The notes under the pieces were generated by a model. It did no database searches. It saw only the letters and a list, made by a program, of their open reading frames with translations, and had not been told where the DNA came from. Shown one piece after another: positions 43,757 to 53,900 of a DNA stretch of 64,000 nt. Every line of letters starts with the position of its first letter. The stretch's first letter is position 1. This stretch comes from Pseudideonella sakaiensis (GTDB lineage Bacteria; Pseudomonadota; Gammaproteobacteria; Burkholderiales; Burkholderiaceae_C). The position numbers and the translations under genes were made by a program. Where the stretch lies: NCBI RefSeq assembly GCF_001293525.1, contig NZ_BBYR01000017.1, positions 1-64,000 on the forward strand, given 5' to 3'.

Positions 43757-44131
43757 CGGCAGGCGGCTCAAACTGCACGGGCATCCAAGGAACTCGGCCC
43801 CTGTGGCGCGCCGTTCTCCCTCGAAGCACCCCATGCCGCGGCGCCCTGACGATCGCGCCTCCTGGCGGCCCATAGCGGCCCGCTTCCGCCCATTCCTGCC
43901 CGAACCGTAGCCCGGGATGTCCCATTCCGTGCCAAGGGCCCCGGAACTCGGTTCGCCGCGCCGCCCGCTGTAACTCCGCGCCCCGATTGAGTTCTTCGCT
44001 GGCCGCCCAGCCTTGCGGTCCCCGTGGGTGCGTGCCAAAGCGATCAGTCCCCCACACCAGGACGTCTCCGTTTGTGTTCTGCGCCCGCGCGTGGGCGCAG
44101 CCACCCGTCGGTGACGCGCCAGGCGCCACCC
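43757..44131. other. Gap between the Mor region and recD
   Basis: About 375 bases with no supported gene. Long minus-strand open frames across it have no family features and appear to be shadows. Nothing else stands out. Confidence 0.45.
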
Positions 44132-46315
44132 TCAGCCGCCGTGGCCGTGCGCGCGGGCCCAGGCCTGCAGCCGTGCGCGCAGGCCGGAGCGGCGCCGGGT
44201 CGGCGACTGCACCGCGCGGTCGACCGCCTCGGCGCTGCCGAACAGGCGCACCGCGTGCCGCGCCCGCGTCACGGCGGTGTAGAGCAGCTCGCGCGTGAGC
44301 ACCCGGTGGGGGCCGGGCGGCAGCACCACGTCGACGGCATCGAACTCGGAGCCCTGCGACTGGTGGATCGTCAGCGCCCAGGCGCCGGTGTGCTCGGGCA
44401 GTCGCACGGTGGGCACGGCGCGCACGCCGGCCTCGGGGTCGGCGAACCAGACGGCGTAGGCGGGTGGGCCCTCGTCCGCGGGGGCGTCGCCGGCCGCGGC
44501 CTGGCGCGCGGCATCGGCCGGGCGCGCCATCGGCCACGCGATGCCGATGTCGCCGTTGAACAGGCCGAGCAGCGGGTCGTTGCGCAGCACCATGACCGGG
44601 CGGCCGGGGTACCAGGCGCCGGCCATGCCGTCGTCGCCGGCCGGCGCGCCCCGGCCGTCCGCGGCATCGCGGGCGAAGGCGGTGCCGCGCGGCACGAGCG
44701 CGGCGCGGGCGCGCGCGTCGAGCCAGCGGTCGAGCGCGGTCGCGCCGCGCGGGCCGACACGCAGCGCGCACAGCACCCGCCGCTGGTCGAAGGCCCGCAG
44801 CAGCGCCTCGGCGTCGAGCGCGGCAGCGCCCGCGTCGCTCGCGGGGCGCAGTGCGGCCCGCACCGCGCCGAGGTAGGGCGCGAAGCCTTGCGCCAGCTCC
44901 GCGAGGTGCACGGGCGCCAGCGACGGGCCGTCGTCGTCCCGCCAGTGCAGGGCCTGGCGCGCGGGGTCGGCGGTGGCGGCGTGCGCCGCGCCGGCCGGCC
45001 CGGACCCGGCGGACGCCGCGCCGAGCCGGTCGCCCGTCGGCGCCGCCGGGCCTGGTCCGGCGGCCACCGGCTCGGCGGGACGCACGTCGGGCGCCGGGCC
45101 CAGCAGCCGCACGCCCAGGCTGTCCAGCGCGCCGACGGCGTCGCCCACGCGGATCTGCCGCGCCAGGCGGCCGATCGGCGAGTCGGCGGCGAAGCGGTGG
45201 TTGCGGTCGAACCAGACCACGCAGTCGCGCAGCACGCCCGGCGCACGGGCACCCGGTGGCTGCAGCGCCTGCGGCGCGAGCCCGCAGGCCGCGGCCAGTG
45301 CGGCGCGGCCGGCCGGGCTGAGGCGCGGGTCGGCACTCAGCTCGGCGAACACCGCGCCGCTTTCGACCGCGGCCAGCTGGTCCTGGTCGCCGAGCAGCAC
45401 CAGGCGCGCGTCCGGCGGCAGCGCGTCGAGCACGCGCGCGGCCAGCGCGAGGTCGAGCATCGAGGCCTCGTCGATCACCAGCAGGTCGACCGACAGCGGG
45501 GCCACGGTGGACGGCCGCGGCCCGCCCGGCCCGCCGCGGCCCGCGGGCCGCAGCCCGAGCAGCCGGTGCAGCGTGCTGGCCTGGCGCGGCAGCTTCTCGC
45601 GGATCGCCGGCGGCAAGGTGTGGGCACGCTGGCGCAGCGCCTCGGCCATCCGCGCCGCGGCCTTGCCGGTCGGCGCGGCCAGCGCGATGCGCGCGTCCGG
45701 CTCGCGCGTCAGCAGCAGGCCGAGCAGCCGCACCACGGCCGTCGTCTTGCCGGTGCCGGGCCCCCCGCTGACGACGGTCAGGCGGTTGCGCAGCGCCATC
45801 GCGGCGGCCACCGCCTGCCAGTCCGGCGCGGTCGACAGCGGGGCGGTCGACAGGTCGTGCGCAGCCGGGGCCGCCGCGGTCACCAGGGGCGGCGCGAAGG
45901 CGCGCCGCGCCAGCGCCTCGGCCAGGCGGCGTTCCAGCGCGTGGTCGCGGTGCAGGTAGAGCCGGCCGTCCTCGTCCAGCACCAGGGGGCGGGCGCCGGG
46001 ATCCTCCGGCGTCCCGACGGTGCCGCTGGCGAGCAGGGCGCGGCGCCAGGCCGCGCCATCGCGGCCCGGCTCGGCGAGTTCGTCCAGGTCCAGGCAGACG
46101 TGGCCCTCGCTGGTGGCCAGGCTGAGCGCCCGGCCCGCGCGCCCGGCCAGCGCCGCGTCGGCCGCGCTCGCGCCCAGGTCCTCGGCCCAGCGGGTGAGCC
46201 GCTCGGCCAGGCCCTCGGCCAGGGCCTGGGTGGCCGTCGCCGGGCCCGTCCGGGCCGCCGCTGCGGGGCCGGGCGGGGGCAGCGGCCGCGCAGGCGGCGT
46301 GCGTGCATCAGGCAT
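44132..46315 (-). CDS. recD: Exodeoxyribonuclease V subunit alpha
   Basis: 727 residues from the ATG at 46315, longer than E. coli RecD (about 610) owing to low-complexity inserts. Helicase motifs are intact: SGGPGTGKTTAVVRLL (Walker A), LLVIDEASMLDLAL (Walker B), LLGDQDQLAAVESGAVF, TIHQSQGSEFDAV and ELLYTAVTRARHAV. RecD is the 5'-3' helicase of RecBCD. It overlaps recB by 8 bp and is the last gene of recC-recB-recD. Its downstream side abuts the accessory island. Confidence 0.93.
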   Translation of the reverse strand: MPDARTPPARPLPPPGPAAAARTGPATATQALAEGLAERLTRWAEDLGASAADAALAGRAGRALSLATSEGHVCLDLDELAEPGRDGAAWRRALLASGTVGTPEDPGARPLVLDEDGRLYLHRDHALERRLAEALARRAFAPPLVTAAAPAAHDLSTAPLSTAPDWQAVAAAMALRNRLTVVSGGPGTGKTTAVVRLLGLLLTREPDARIALAAPTGKAAARMAEALRQRAHTLPPAIREKLPRQASTLHRLLGLRPAGRGGPGGPRPSTVAPLSVDLLVIDEASMLDLALAARVLDALPPDARLVLLGDQDQLAAVESGAVFAELSADPRLSPAGRAALAAACGLAPQALQPPGARAPGVLRDCVVWFDRNHRFAADSPIGRLARQIRVGDAVGALDSLGVRLLGPAPDVRPAEPVAAGPGPAAPTGDRLGAASAGSGPAGAAHAATADPARQALHWRDDDGPSLAPVHLAELAQGFAPYLGAVRAALRPASDAGAAALDAEALLRAFDQRRVLCALRVGPRGATALDRWLDARARAALVPRGTAFARDAADGRGAPAGDDGMAGAWYPGRPVMVLRNDPLLGLFNGDIGIAWPMARPADAARQAAAGDAPADEGPPAYAVWFADPEAGVRAVPTVRLPEHTGAWALTIHQSQGSEFDAVDVVLPPGPHRVLTRELLYTAVTRARHAVRLFGSAEAVDRAVQSPTRRRSGLRARLQAWARAHGHGG

Positions 46316-49300
46316 CGTCGGGCTCCCGGGTGGGTGGCGCCGCGGTCCGCGCGGCGGGGCCGGTGTCGAGCCCGGCGGCGGCAGCGGAGCCGTCGCCACG
46401 CGTGCCGGCGCCGACGCCGGCATCGGCATCGGCATCGGCGCCGGCAGCAGAACCGGCACCCGTCGGTGCGTCGGGATCGGCGCCGTCGAGCAGGGCCCCG
46501 AGCGCCTCGAGCTGGGCCGTCGAGGGGCGGTGCAGGTGCACGCCGCAGGGCTGGCCGGACGCCGTGGTCCAGCCGGGCCGCACGCCGCGCACGAACAGGT
46601 AGAGCACGCCCCCGAAGCGCGCGGCCGGGTCCTCGCCGGGGTGGCGCAGCTGGATCAGGCGGTGCAGCGCGAGCGCGTACAGCAGGCCCTGCAGGTGGTA
46701 GCCATGCGCTGCCATCGCGGCGGCGCAGGCGGCGGGGGCGTAGTCGGCCGCGCGGCTGCCGAGCCGGTTCGACTTCCAGTCGAGCACGTAGAGCCGTCCC
46801 TCGTGCTCGAACACCAGGTCGATGTAGCCGTGCAGGAAGCCGCGCAGGCGGCCGAAGGCCAGCGGCGGCACCGGCAGCCCCTGCGCCGCCATCCAGCGCG
46901 CCAGCGCCGCATCGTCCAGCGCCGGCGCCGGCAGGTGGAAGGCGAGCTCGTTCAGGCGGCGGCGGCGCGGCACGGTGGCCAGGCGCAGCCCGGGGCGCAG
47001 CGGTGTCGCGAGCACGTCGCGCAGCAGGCGCAGCAGCATCGCCGGCTGCGCGGCCGACCCGGTCGCGCCGCGGCCCGGCGCCGCGGCGTCGCCGCCTGCC
47101 AGCGGCGGGGCGCTGGCCAGCGCCCGGGCCACCACCGCCGGCCAGCCCGAGGGGTCCTCGAAGTCCGCGTGCTCGAACACCTGGTGGATCAGCTCGCCGG
47201 CCGCGGCGCCGCTCGGAAAGCGCAGGATGTCGTCGGGGTCCAGCCCGGCCTCGTCGCCATCGGCCGTGCCGGGGTCTGGCGCGGCGACGCTCCCGGCCCC
47301 CGCCTCGGCGGTGACGCGGCCCGGTTCGGCGCCGCGGCCGGCCGAGACCACCGGGGGTCCTCCAGCGGCCGCCGGCGGGTGGCCGACGGCGCCGTCGGCG
47401 CTGGTGTCGCCGAGCCGGGCCGCCTCGCCGGGCCCGGCGGCCTCCGCGTCGCTGCCGGCATCGTCCGCCGGGTCGAACAGGCCGCGCTGCGAACCGTCCT
47501 CCCGGGGCCGGCGGCGCGGCCGGGTGGCGGCCTGCGCCAGGGCCGCCTGCAGTGCCTGGGCCGGCCACGGGGCGCCGGTCGCCGAGGCGTGGCGCAGGGT
47601 CGTCGGCGCCGCGGCCGACGCGGCCCCGGTCGGTGCCGTGTCCGCGCCCACGCGGGCGCCGGCCGCGGCATCGGGGCCGTTGCGGGCCATCGCCCCGGTC
47701 CGGTCGGTGCCGCTGGCGGCGGCGGCCGCCTCGCCGTCCTCGCTGCCGTCCGCGAGCGCGCCGTCGTGGTCGACCGCAGCCAGTTCCTCCGCCTCGTGCG
47801 GCCCGGTGGGTGCCGTGCGGGCGCGCAGCAGCTGGCTGTAGCTGCCCAGCGTCCAGCCGGGCGCCCGGCGCGGCGGAGGGGCCGGCGCCGTGAGCGGCAC
47901 CCGCTCGCGCGGGTCGGGCGGCAGCACGCCGCGCGGGGCCGCGGCGACGATGGCGGGCAGATCGCGCAGGGCGCAGACGGGCGGGGCGGCCGGCTCGGGG
48001 TCGCTGTCGCCGCCGGGCGCGGCGGCCGTGGCGAAGCCCGGATCGGGCAGCGGGTCGGCCAGCGCGTCCCAGCCGGCCTCCACCGCGGCAACCTCGGCCG
48101 CGGCACCGGCCGCCGAGAAGCCGCGCTCGAGCAGCCAGTCGGCCGCCTGCGGTGGCTCGCCGCCGGGCCCCGGCGGCGCCACCAGCCAGTTCAGCACCGT
48201 GCGCACGCCGGCCGCGGTCGCGCGGCCGCGGAAGGTGGTGCAATTGCCGACCACGAGGTGGACGCGCTGGGCCGCGCGGGTTAGTGCGACATAGACCAGG
48301 CGCAGGGCCTCGGCGGCCTCGTCCAGCCGCTGCCGCTCCTGCAGCAGCTCGGTGTGCTGCGGGTCGGCCGCTGGCCGGAAGTCCAGCACCGGCTGCCCGG
48401 CCTCGTCGTGGGTCGCCACCGGCTCCGGCCAGCCGCCCGCGGGCGCGCGCGGGGTCCACAGGAAGGGGCAGAAGACCACCGGGTACTCCAGGCCCTTGGA
48501 CTTGTGCACGGTGACGATCTGCACCAGGTCCTGGTCGGATTCGAGCCGCAGCTGGGCCGCCTCGCCGACCGCCGCCTCCTGCCGCTGGGCCTCGAACCAG
48601 CGCAGCAGCGCCGCCGGGGCCGGCTGCCCGGCCTCGGCCTGGTGCAGCACCTCGGCCAGGTGCAGCAGGTTGGTCAGGCGCCGCTCGCCCTGGGCCTGCG
48701 GCAGCAGCCGCTCGGCCAGGCCCTCGTCGACGCGCAGCCGCCGCAGCATCACGCCGACGCCGCGCTGCTGCCAGAGGCGGCGGTAGGCGGCGAAGCGCTG
48801 CATCGGCGCGAGCAGCGGGTCGGTCACGGCGCCGGCCTCGGGGTCGAGCTGCGCGGCCTCGAGGCCGAACCACTCGGTGGCCAGCGCCGCGCGCAGCAGG
48901 CGCTCGCGCGTCGGCTGCAGCACCGCGGCCAGCACGGCCGCCAGCGACTCGGCATCGCGGCTGTGGAAGACGCTGGCCTGCGACAGCTCGACGCCGCGCA
49001 CGCCGCGCGCCGCCAGCGCGAGCCGCACCTCGGCCCCCTGGCGGTGGCTGCGCACCAGCACCGCGATGTCGGCCGCGCGCAGCGGCCGGCCGCCCAGCTG
49101 CAGCCGACCGTCGCGCGCCTCGGCCAGCAGCCGCGCGATCTCGCCGGCGGTGGCGTCCAGCGCCAGGCCCTGGGCCTCGGCACGGGGCAGCGGCAGCCCG
49201 TCCGCGCCGCGCGGCAGCCGCCACAGCTGCAGCGCCGCGCGTGCGGCCGGGTCTGCGGGCCGGCTGGCATCGAGCAGCACGGGGCGCGGGCGCTCGCCGG

Positions 49301-50948
49301 GGCTGACGGGGCGGTAGGCCAGCCCGTCCTGCATGAAGGGTTGCGGCGAGTGTCCGAACAGGCGGTTCAGCGCCGCGATGAGGGCCGGCGAGGAGCGCTG
49401 GTTCCGGGTCAGGCCATGGCGTGCGTCGGCATGGCGGCGTGCCGCCAGGTAGGTCGGCAGGTCCGCCTGGCGGAAGCTGTAGATCGCCTGCTTCGGGTCG
49501 CCGACCAGGAACAGGGTGGGCACCCCCGGGCTGCCGTCGGCGGCGCGCAGGTCCTCCGGCGCGTCCGGGTCGATGTAGAGGCGGCGGAAGACCGCGAACT
49601 GCAGCGGGTCGGTGTCCTGGAACTCGTCGATCAGCGCCGCCGGGAAGCGTCGCCGCAGGCTGCGCGCGAGGGCGCGTGCGGCCATGTCGGCGTCCGGCGC
49701 CGGCGCGGGCGCGAACTCGCCGCCGGCCGCGTGCGGGCAGAGGCGGGCGTGCAGGTTCGCGAGCATGTCGTCGAAGGCCACCTGGCCGTCGCGCCGCTTG
49801 CCCTCGCGCAAGGCCTCGGCCGCGCGCCGCAGCACCCGCCGCAGCAGCGCCGCGCGGGCCCGCGCCTGGTCGCGCGTCAGCGCGGCGCGCGCGTCCAGCC
49901 AGGCCTGGGCGGCGTCGAAGGCGGGGTGGGAAGGCGGGGTGTGCTGCTTCTTCGTGCGCTGCACCAGCTGGCGCGCACCGAGCAGCGGCAGGCGGCGCGC
50001 GGCCAGCTTCGACGGCAGGGCCAGCAGGTCATCGTCGACCACCTGGTCCCAGGCGGCCAGGGCCTCGGCCACGGCCGCGGCGGAGTAGGTGCTGGCGTTC
50101 AGGGCCTGCAGCCCGCCGGCCTCCAGCCAGGCGGCCAGTTCGGCGCGCCAGCGCGGCCAGTGCGCGGCCAGCCGGGCCCGGGCCTCGCGCAGCGCGGCTT
50201 CGTCGAGCGGCGGCAGCGGCTCGCCGGGCGCCGGCACGCCGTCGGGCCAGTGCACCGCCGCCAGCGGGCGCGCCAGCACGCGGCGCAGCACCTCGGCCCA
50301 GCGCTGCGGCTCGTCGTCGCGCGCCAGCAGCGCCGCCGCCAGCGCCGGCGGCAGGTCCGCGGTGGACACCTCGGCCCGCCAGGCCGCCTTCACCGCGGCC
50401 TCGCGCCGCTCGCGGTCGTCCTGCAGCACCGCCAGCTGCAGCGGCAGGCCGGCGCTGAAGGGGGCGTCGGCCAGCGCGCGCTGGCTCCAGCCGTGGATGG
50501 TGAAGATCGCGGCCTCGTCGAAGCCGTGCAGGGCCGCGGCCAGTCGGGCGCGCAGCCGGTCCTCGTCGTGGTCGTCGCGCGCCCGCAGCTGCTGCAGCAG
50601 CCGCGCGACGAAGGGGTCGCCGCCTGCGGCGGCGGCGGGGTCGTCCGCGCCGCCACCCGCGCGGCCGAGCGCGTCCAGCACCTCGGCCAGCCGGGCGCGG
50701 ATGCGCTCGCGCAGCTCGGCCGTGGCCGCCTCGGTGAAGGTCACCACCAGCACCTGCTGGACCGCCAGCCCGCGCTCGAGCAGCAGGCGCAGCACCAGGG
50801 CGCTCAGCGCCCAGGTCTTGCCGGTGCCGGCGGAGGCCTCGACCAGCTGCACGCCGGCCAGCGGCACGTCGAAGACGGCGAGCGGCGCCTCGGCGGGTTC
50901 CGGCGCGGCGGGGCGGACGGGCGGGTCCCTGCGGTCCGGCAGGCTCAT
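46308..50948 (-). CDS. recB: Exodeoxyribonuclease V subunit beta
   Basis: 1,546 residues, against about 1,180 in E. coli. The UvrD/Rep helicase has VEASAGTGKTWALSALVL (Walker A), LIDEFQDTDPLQFAVF (Walker B) and VTVHKSKGLEYPVVFCPF. The C-terminal nuclease domain is present: GELIHQVFEHADF, then LYVLDWKSNRLG with the catalytic Asp and Lys. Between them, at about 47245-47820, lies a ~190-residue insert rich in Ala, Gly, Asp and Pro with no fold features. It overlaps recC (ATGA) and recD (8 bp). Confidence 0.94.
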   Translation of the reverse strand: MSLPDRRDPPVRPAAPEPAEAPLAVFDVPLAGVQLVEASAGTGKTWALSALVLRLLLERGLAVQQVLVVTFTEAATAELRERIRARLAEVLDALGRAGGGADDPAAAAGGDPFVARLLQQLRARDDHDEDRLRARLAAALHGFDEAAIFTIHGWSQRALADAPFSAGLPLQLAVLQDDRERREAAVKAAWRAEVSTADLPPALAAALLARDDEPQRWAEVLRRVLARPLAAVHWPDGVPAPGEPLPPLDEAALREARARLAAHWPRWRAELAAWLEAGGLQALNASTYSAAAVAEALAAWDQVVDDDLLALPSKLAARRLPLLGARQLVQRTKKQHTPPSHPAFDAAQAWLDARAALTRDQARARAALLRRVLRRAAEALREGKRRDGQVAFDDMLANLHARLCPHAAGGEFAPAPAPDADMAARALARSLRRRFPAALIDEFQDTDPLQFAVFRRLYIDPDAPEDLRAADGSPGVPTLFLVGDPKQAIYSFRQADLPTYLAARRHADARHGLTRNQRSSPALIAALNRLFGHSPQPFMQDGLAYRPVSPGERPRPVLLDASRPADPAARAALQLWRLPRGADGLPLPRAEAQGLALDATAGEIARLLAEARDGRLQLGGRPLRAADIAVLVRSHRQGAEVRLALAARGVRGVELSQASVFHSRDAESLAAVLAAVLQPTRERLLRAALATEWFGLEAAQLDPEAGAVTDPLLAPMQRFAAYRRLWQQRGVGVMLRRLRVDEGLAERLLPQAQGERRLTNLLHLAEVLHQAEAGQPAPAALLRWFEAQRQEAAVGEAAQLRLESDQDLVQIVTVHKSKGLEYPVVFCPFLWTPRAPAGGWPEPVATHDEAGQPVLDFRPAADPQHTELLQERQRLDEAAEALRLVYVALTRAAQRVHLVVGNCTTFRGRATAAGVRTVLNWLVAPPGPGGEPPQAADWLLERGFSAAGAAAEVAAVEAGWDALADPLPDPGFATAAAPGGDSDPEPAAPPVCALRDLPAIVAAAPRGVLPPDPRERVPLTAPAPPPRRAPGWTLGSYSQLLRARTAPTGPHEAEELAAVDHDGALADGSEDGEAAAAASGTDRTGAMARNGPDAAAGARVGADTAPTGAASAAAPTTLRHASATGAPWPAQALQAALAQAATRPRRRPREDGSQRGLFDPADDAGSDAEAAGPGEAARLGDTSADGAVGHPPAAAGGPPVVSAGRGAEPGRVTAEAGAGSVAAPDPGTADGDEAGLDPDDILRFPSGAAAGELIHQVFEHADFEDPSGWPAVVARALASAPPLAGGDAAAPGRGATGSAAQPAMLLRLLRDVLATPLRPGLRLATVPRRRRLNELAFHLPAPALDDAALARWMAAQGLPVPPLAFGRLRGFLHGYIDLVFEHEGRLYVLDWKSNRLGSRAADYAPAACAAAMAAHGYHLQGLLYALALHRLIQLRHPGEDPAARFGGVLYLFVRGVRPGWTTASGQPCGVHLHRPSTAQLEALGALLDGADPDAPTGAGSAAGADADADAGVGAGTRGDGSAAAAGLDTGPAARTAAPPTREPDDA

Positions 50949-53900
50949 CGGGCGACCTCGGGGCGGGCGGCTGCGTCGCCGGGCGCCGGCGCGGCGGCGC
51001 CGTCGTCGTCGACCAGGTGGGCCCGCAGCGGGTCGAACACGGCCATCGCCAGCGCCTCGAAGTCGGCGCCCAGCGGCTGCGCGATGCCGCGCAGCGCGAG
51101 GCGCAGCGCCGGATGGCCGGACTCGCCGTGCGGGCGCCGGGCATCGACCACCCACTTGCCGAGGGCCGCCGCCTGGCCGCGCGCGCCGCCGCCGGCCTCC
51201 GCACAGGCCCAGGACGCGCGCGGGAAGAAGGGCAGGGGCGCCTGCAGCCCGCGCCGGTACAGCCCGAGCAGCGTCTGCAGCTGGTCCGCGGCGTCGGCGC
51301 AGGGCTCGAGCCGGAAGGCCGCGTCGCGCCCGATCCAGCGGCTCACCGGCGCGACGCCCGGCGGCGCCGCCGCGCACAGCGCCAGGTGCCACAGCCAGGC
51401 GTCCAGGCGGTCGCCGACGCGCGGCGCCCGGTAGGCGTGGTGCAGCAGGCCGTCCGGCCGCAGGCCCGCCAGGACCGCCTGCAGGCACCAGGGCTCGCCG
51501 TCCACCTCGAACGCCCAGTCGACGCGCTGCGGCGGCAGCGCCGGCGAGGCCAGCCGGGGGGCGAGCCGGCGCGCGTGCCGCAGCAGCCGCGGCAGCTCGT
51601 CGGCGCGCCAGGCGGCGCCCAGCCGACCGTCGGGCTGGCCGGGCAGGGCCTGTGCCAGGGCCTGCAGCGCGGCCGTGTCGGCGCCGGCCAGCGCGGCGGG
51701 CAGCAGGTGGTGGGCGAGCGCCTGGCGCGCCTCGTCCTCCGGGCCGAAGGCCTCGTCGTCGCGCAGGGCGGCGTCGGCCTGCGGCAGGGCCAGCCGCAGG
51801 CGCTGCTCGAGCAGCGCGCGCGCCGGGTGGCGGAAGAAGCGCGCGAGGGTGGCGAGGTCCGGTGCGCGCCAGGCGGGCCCGGGCGGCGGCAGCGGGCGCG
51901 CGAAGAAGCGCGGCGCCGGGCCGCCCGGGCCGCCGCGGTCGTCGTCCGGGTCGTCGGCCGGCGGGACGTCCTCGCCGGCGGCCTCGCCGCGGGCGGCCGC
52001 GAGCTCGTCGGCCCACGCCGCCTCGCCGCCGGCGGCGGCCGCCGCCGCGGTCTCGCGTGCCGCCAGCAGCGCCCGCACGTACTCGGCCTGGTGGCTGCGC
52101 AGGCGAGGGTCGCCCCCGTGCTCGAAGGCGCGCGGCGAGAAGGGCTGCAGCGGGTGCTCGGCGACCAGCCGCGCGCGCAGCGCCGCGCGGCCGGCCGGCG
52201 TCTCGGCGCCCTGCAGCGCCGGCAGCAGCACGTCGAACAGCTCGCCGACCAGCACCGACGGCGGCCGCGGCGCGTTGTCGCGCGCGCTGCGGCCGCTGTG
52301 GCTGAGGATCAGGCGCTCGCGCGCCGCCAGCAGCAGGTCCAGGAAGGTGTTGCGCTCGTCCTGGCGCCGCTGGCGGTCGCCGCGCCGCGGCCGCTGCGCC
52401 ATCAGGTCGAACTCGGCCGGACGCGTGCTGCCCGGGTAGGCCCGGTCATCCAGCCCGAGGAAGGCCACCACGCGGAACGGCAGGCCGCGCAGGCTGCCCG
52501 GCGCCGCGAAGCTGACGCGGCCGGTCGGCACGCCGCCGCGGGTGGGTTCCTCCAGCAGGCCCTCCAGCGCGCGCCGCAGCACGGCGGCCTCGAGCGGCGT
52601 GTCGCCCAGGCCCTCCTGCATCTGCGCCGTCCACTCGCGCAGCCGGGCCTGCAGCTCGCGCAGTTCCTCGCGCTCCTCGTCGAGCGGCCGCAGCAGGCCG
52701 TCCAGCACCTCCAGCAGCAGCGCCAGCCACTGCGGCGCCGGCCGCGCCGCGGCCAGCTGCGGCTGCCAGGCGCGCAGCTGGCGCGCGAAGCGCCAGAGCA
52801 GGCCCAGCACGGCCGCGTCGGCCCCCTCGACCTCGCCCGCCGGCAGCCGGCCCGCGTAGGCCTGGCCCAGCCCGGGCGGCAGTGCGTGCGCGAGGAACAG
52901 GCGGTCCAGCGCGTCGTCGAGGCTGTGGTGCAGGGTCGCCGGGGCCGGGTCGGTGTCCGCGTCCTCATCGGAGCCGGAGCCGGAGCCGGTGGCGATGGCG
53001 CTTTGCGCCGGCGCCAGGCCCCAGCGGAAGCCGGCCTCGGCGAACCAGTCGTGCAGGCGGGCCAGGTCCGCGTCGTCCAGGCCCTGGCGCCGCGCCACCG
53101 CCGGCTGCTGCAGCAGTTCGAACAGCGCGCTCGCGGGGCAGGGCCCGGCGAGCAGCGCGAGCAGGTCGTGCAGCGCGCGGGCGCAGCGGTTCACCGCGCG
53201 GCGCGGGCGGCCGGTGATCGCGAAGGGGATCTGGCGCGCCGGCGGCGCGGTGCCGAACACCGCGTCGATCAGCGGCGCGGCCGCGGCGAGGTCGGGCACC
53301 ACCACCAGCACCTCGTGCGGCTGCAGCGCGGGACGTCCGGGCGCGGCGGGCTCGGCGAACAGGTCGAGCAGGCGGTCGTGCAGCACCTCCAGCTCGCGCG
53401 TCAGCGAGTGGCAGACCTGCAGCGAGAGGCTGGCGTCGTCCGGCGCCAGCCGCAGGCTGCCGGGCGGCAGCGGCCGGGCGTCCAGCACCGCGTCCTGCAG
53501 CTGCGCGAGCAGCCGCGGCGGCCGGCCCGGCGGGCCGTCGCCGGCGGCGTCGCGGTAGTCGGCGTGGTCCTCGAAGGCCGGCTCGGTCTCGTCGAACAGC
53601 AGCGCGAGCTGGTCCTGCGTCTGCGTGCCCCACGCGGCCAGCAGCGGCTGGCCGACCTCCGCATGCCCGGCGCGGCCGCGCAGCGCGAGCCGGGCCAGGC
53701 GGCGCGCGTCGACCAGGTCGAACCAGTACTCGCGGCAGGGGTTGAGCAGGTACAGCCGCAGGTCCTCGTGGCGCGCCAGGCGCTGCAGCACGGCCAGGTA
53801 GAGCGGCGGGATCGCGGGCAGCGCGAACACGTGCACCGGCGCGGCCGGCGCCGGCCGCCCGGCCGCCTCGTCGGCCGCCAGGGCCTCGAGGAAGCGGCGC

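Noticed and set aside
43187-44104. 305-residue minus-strand frame covering the Mor gene and the gap before recD
   Set aside because: The 3' part is antisense to the recognisable Mor domain and the rest is low-complexity; no start site or family motif was found.
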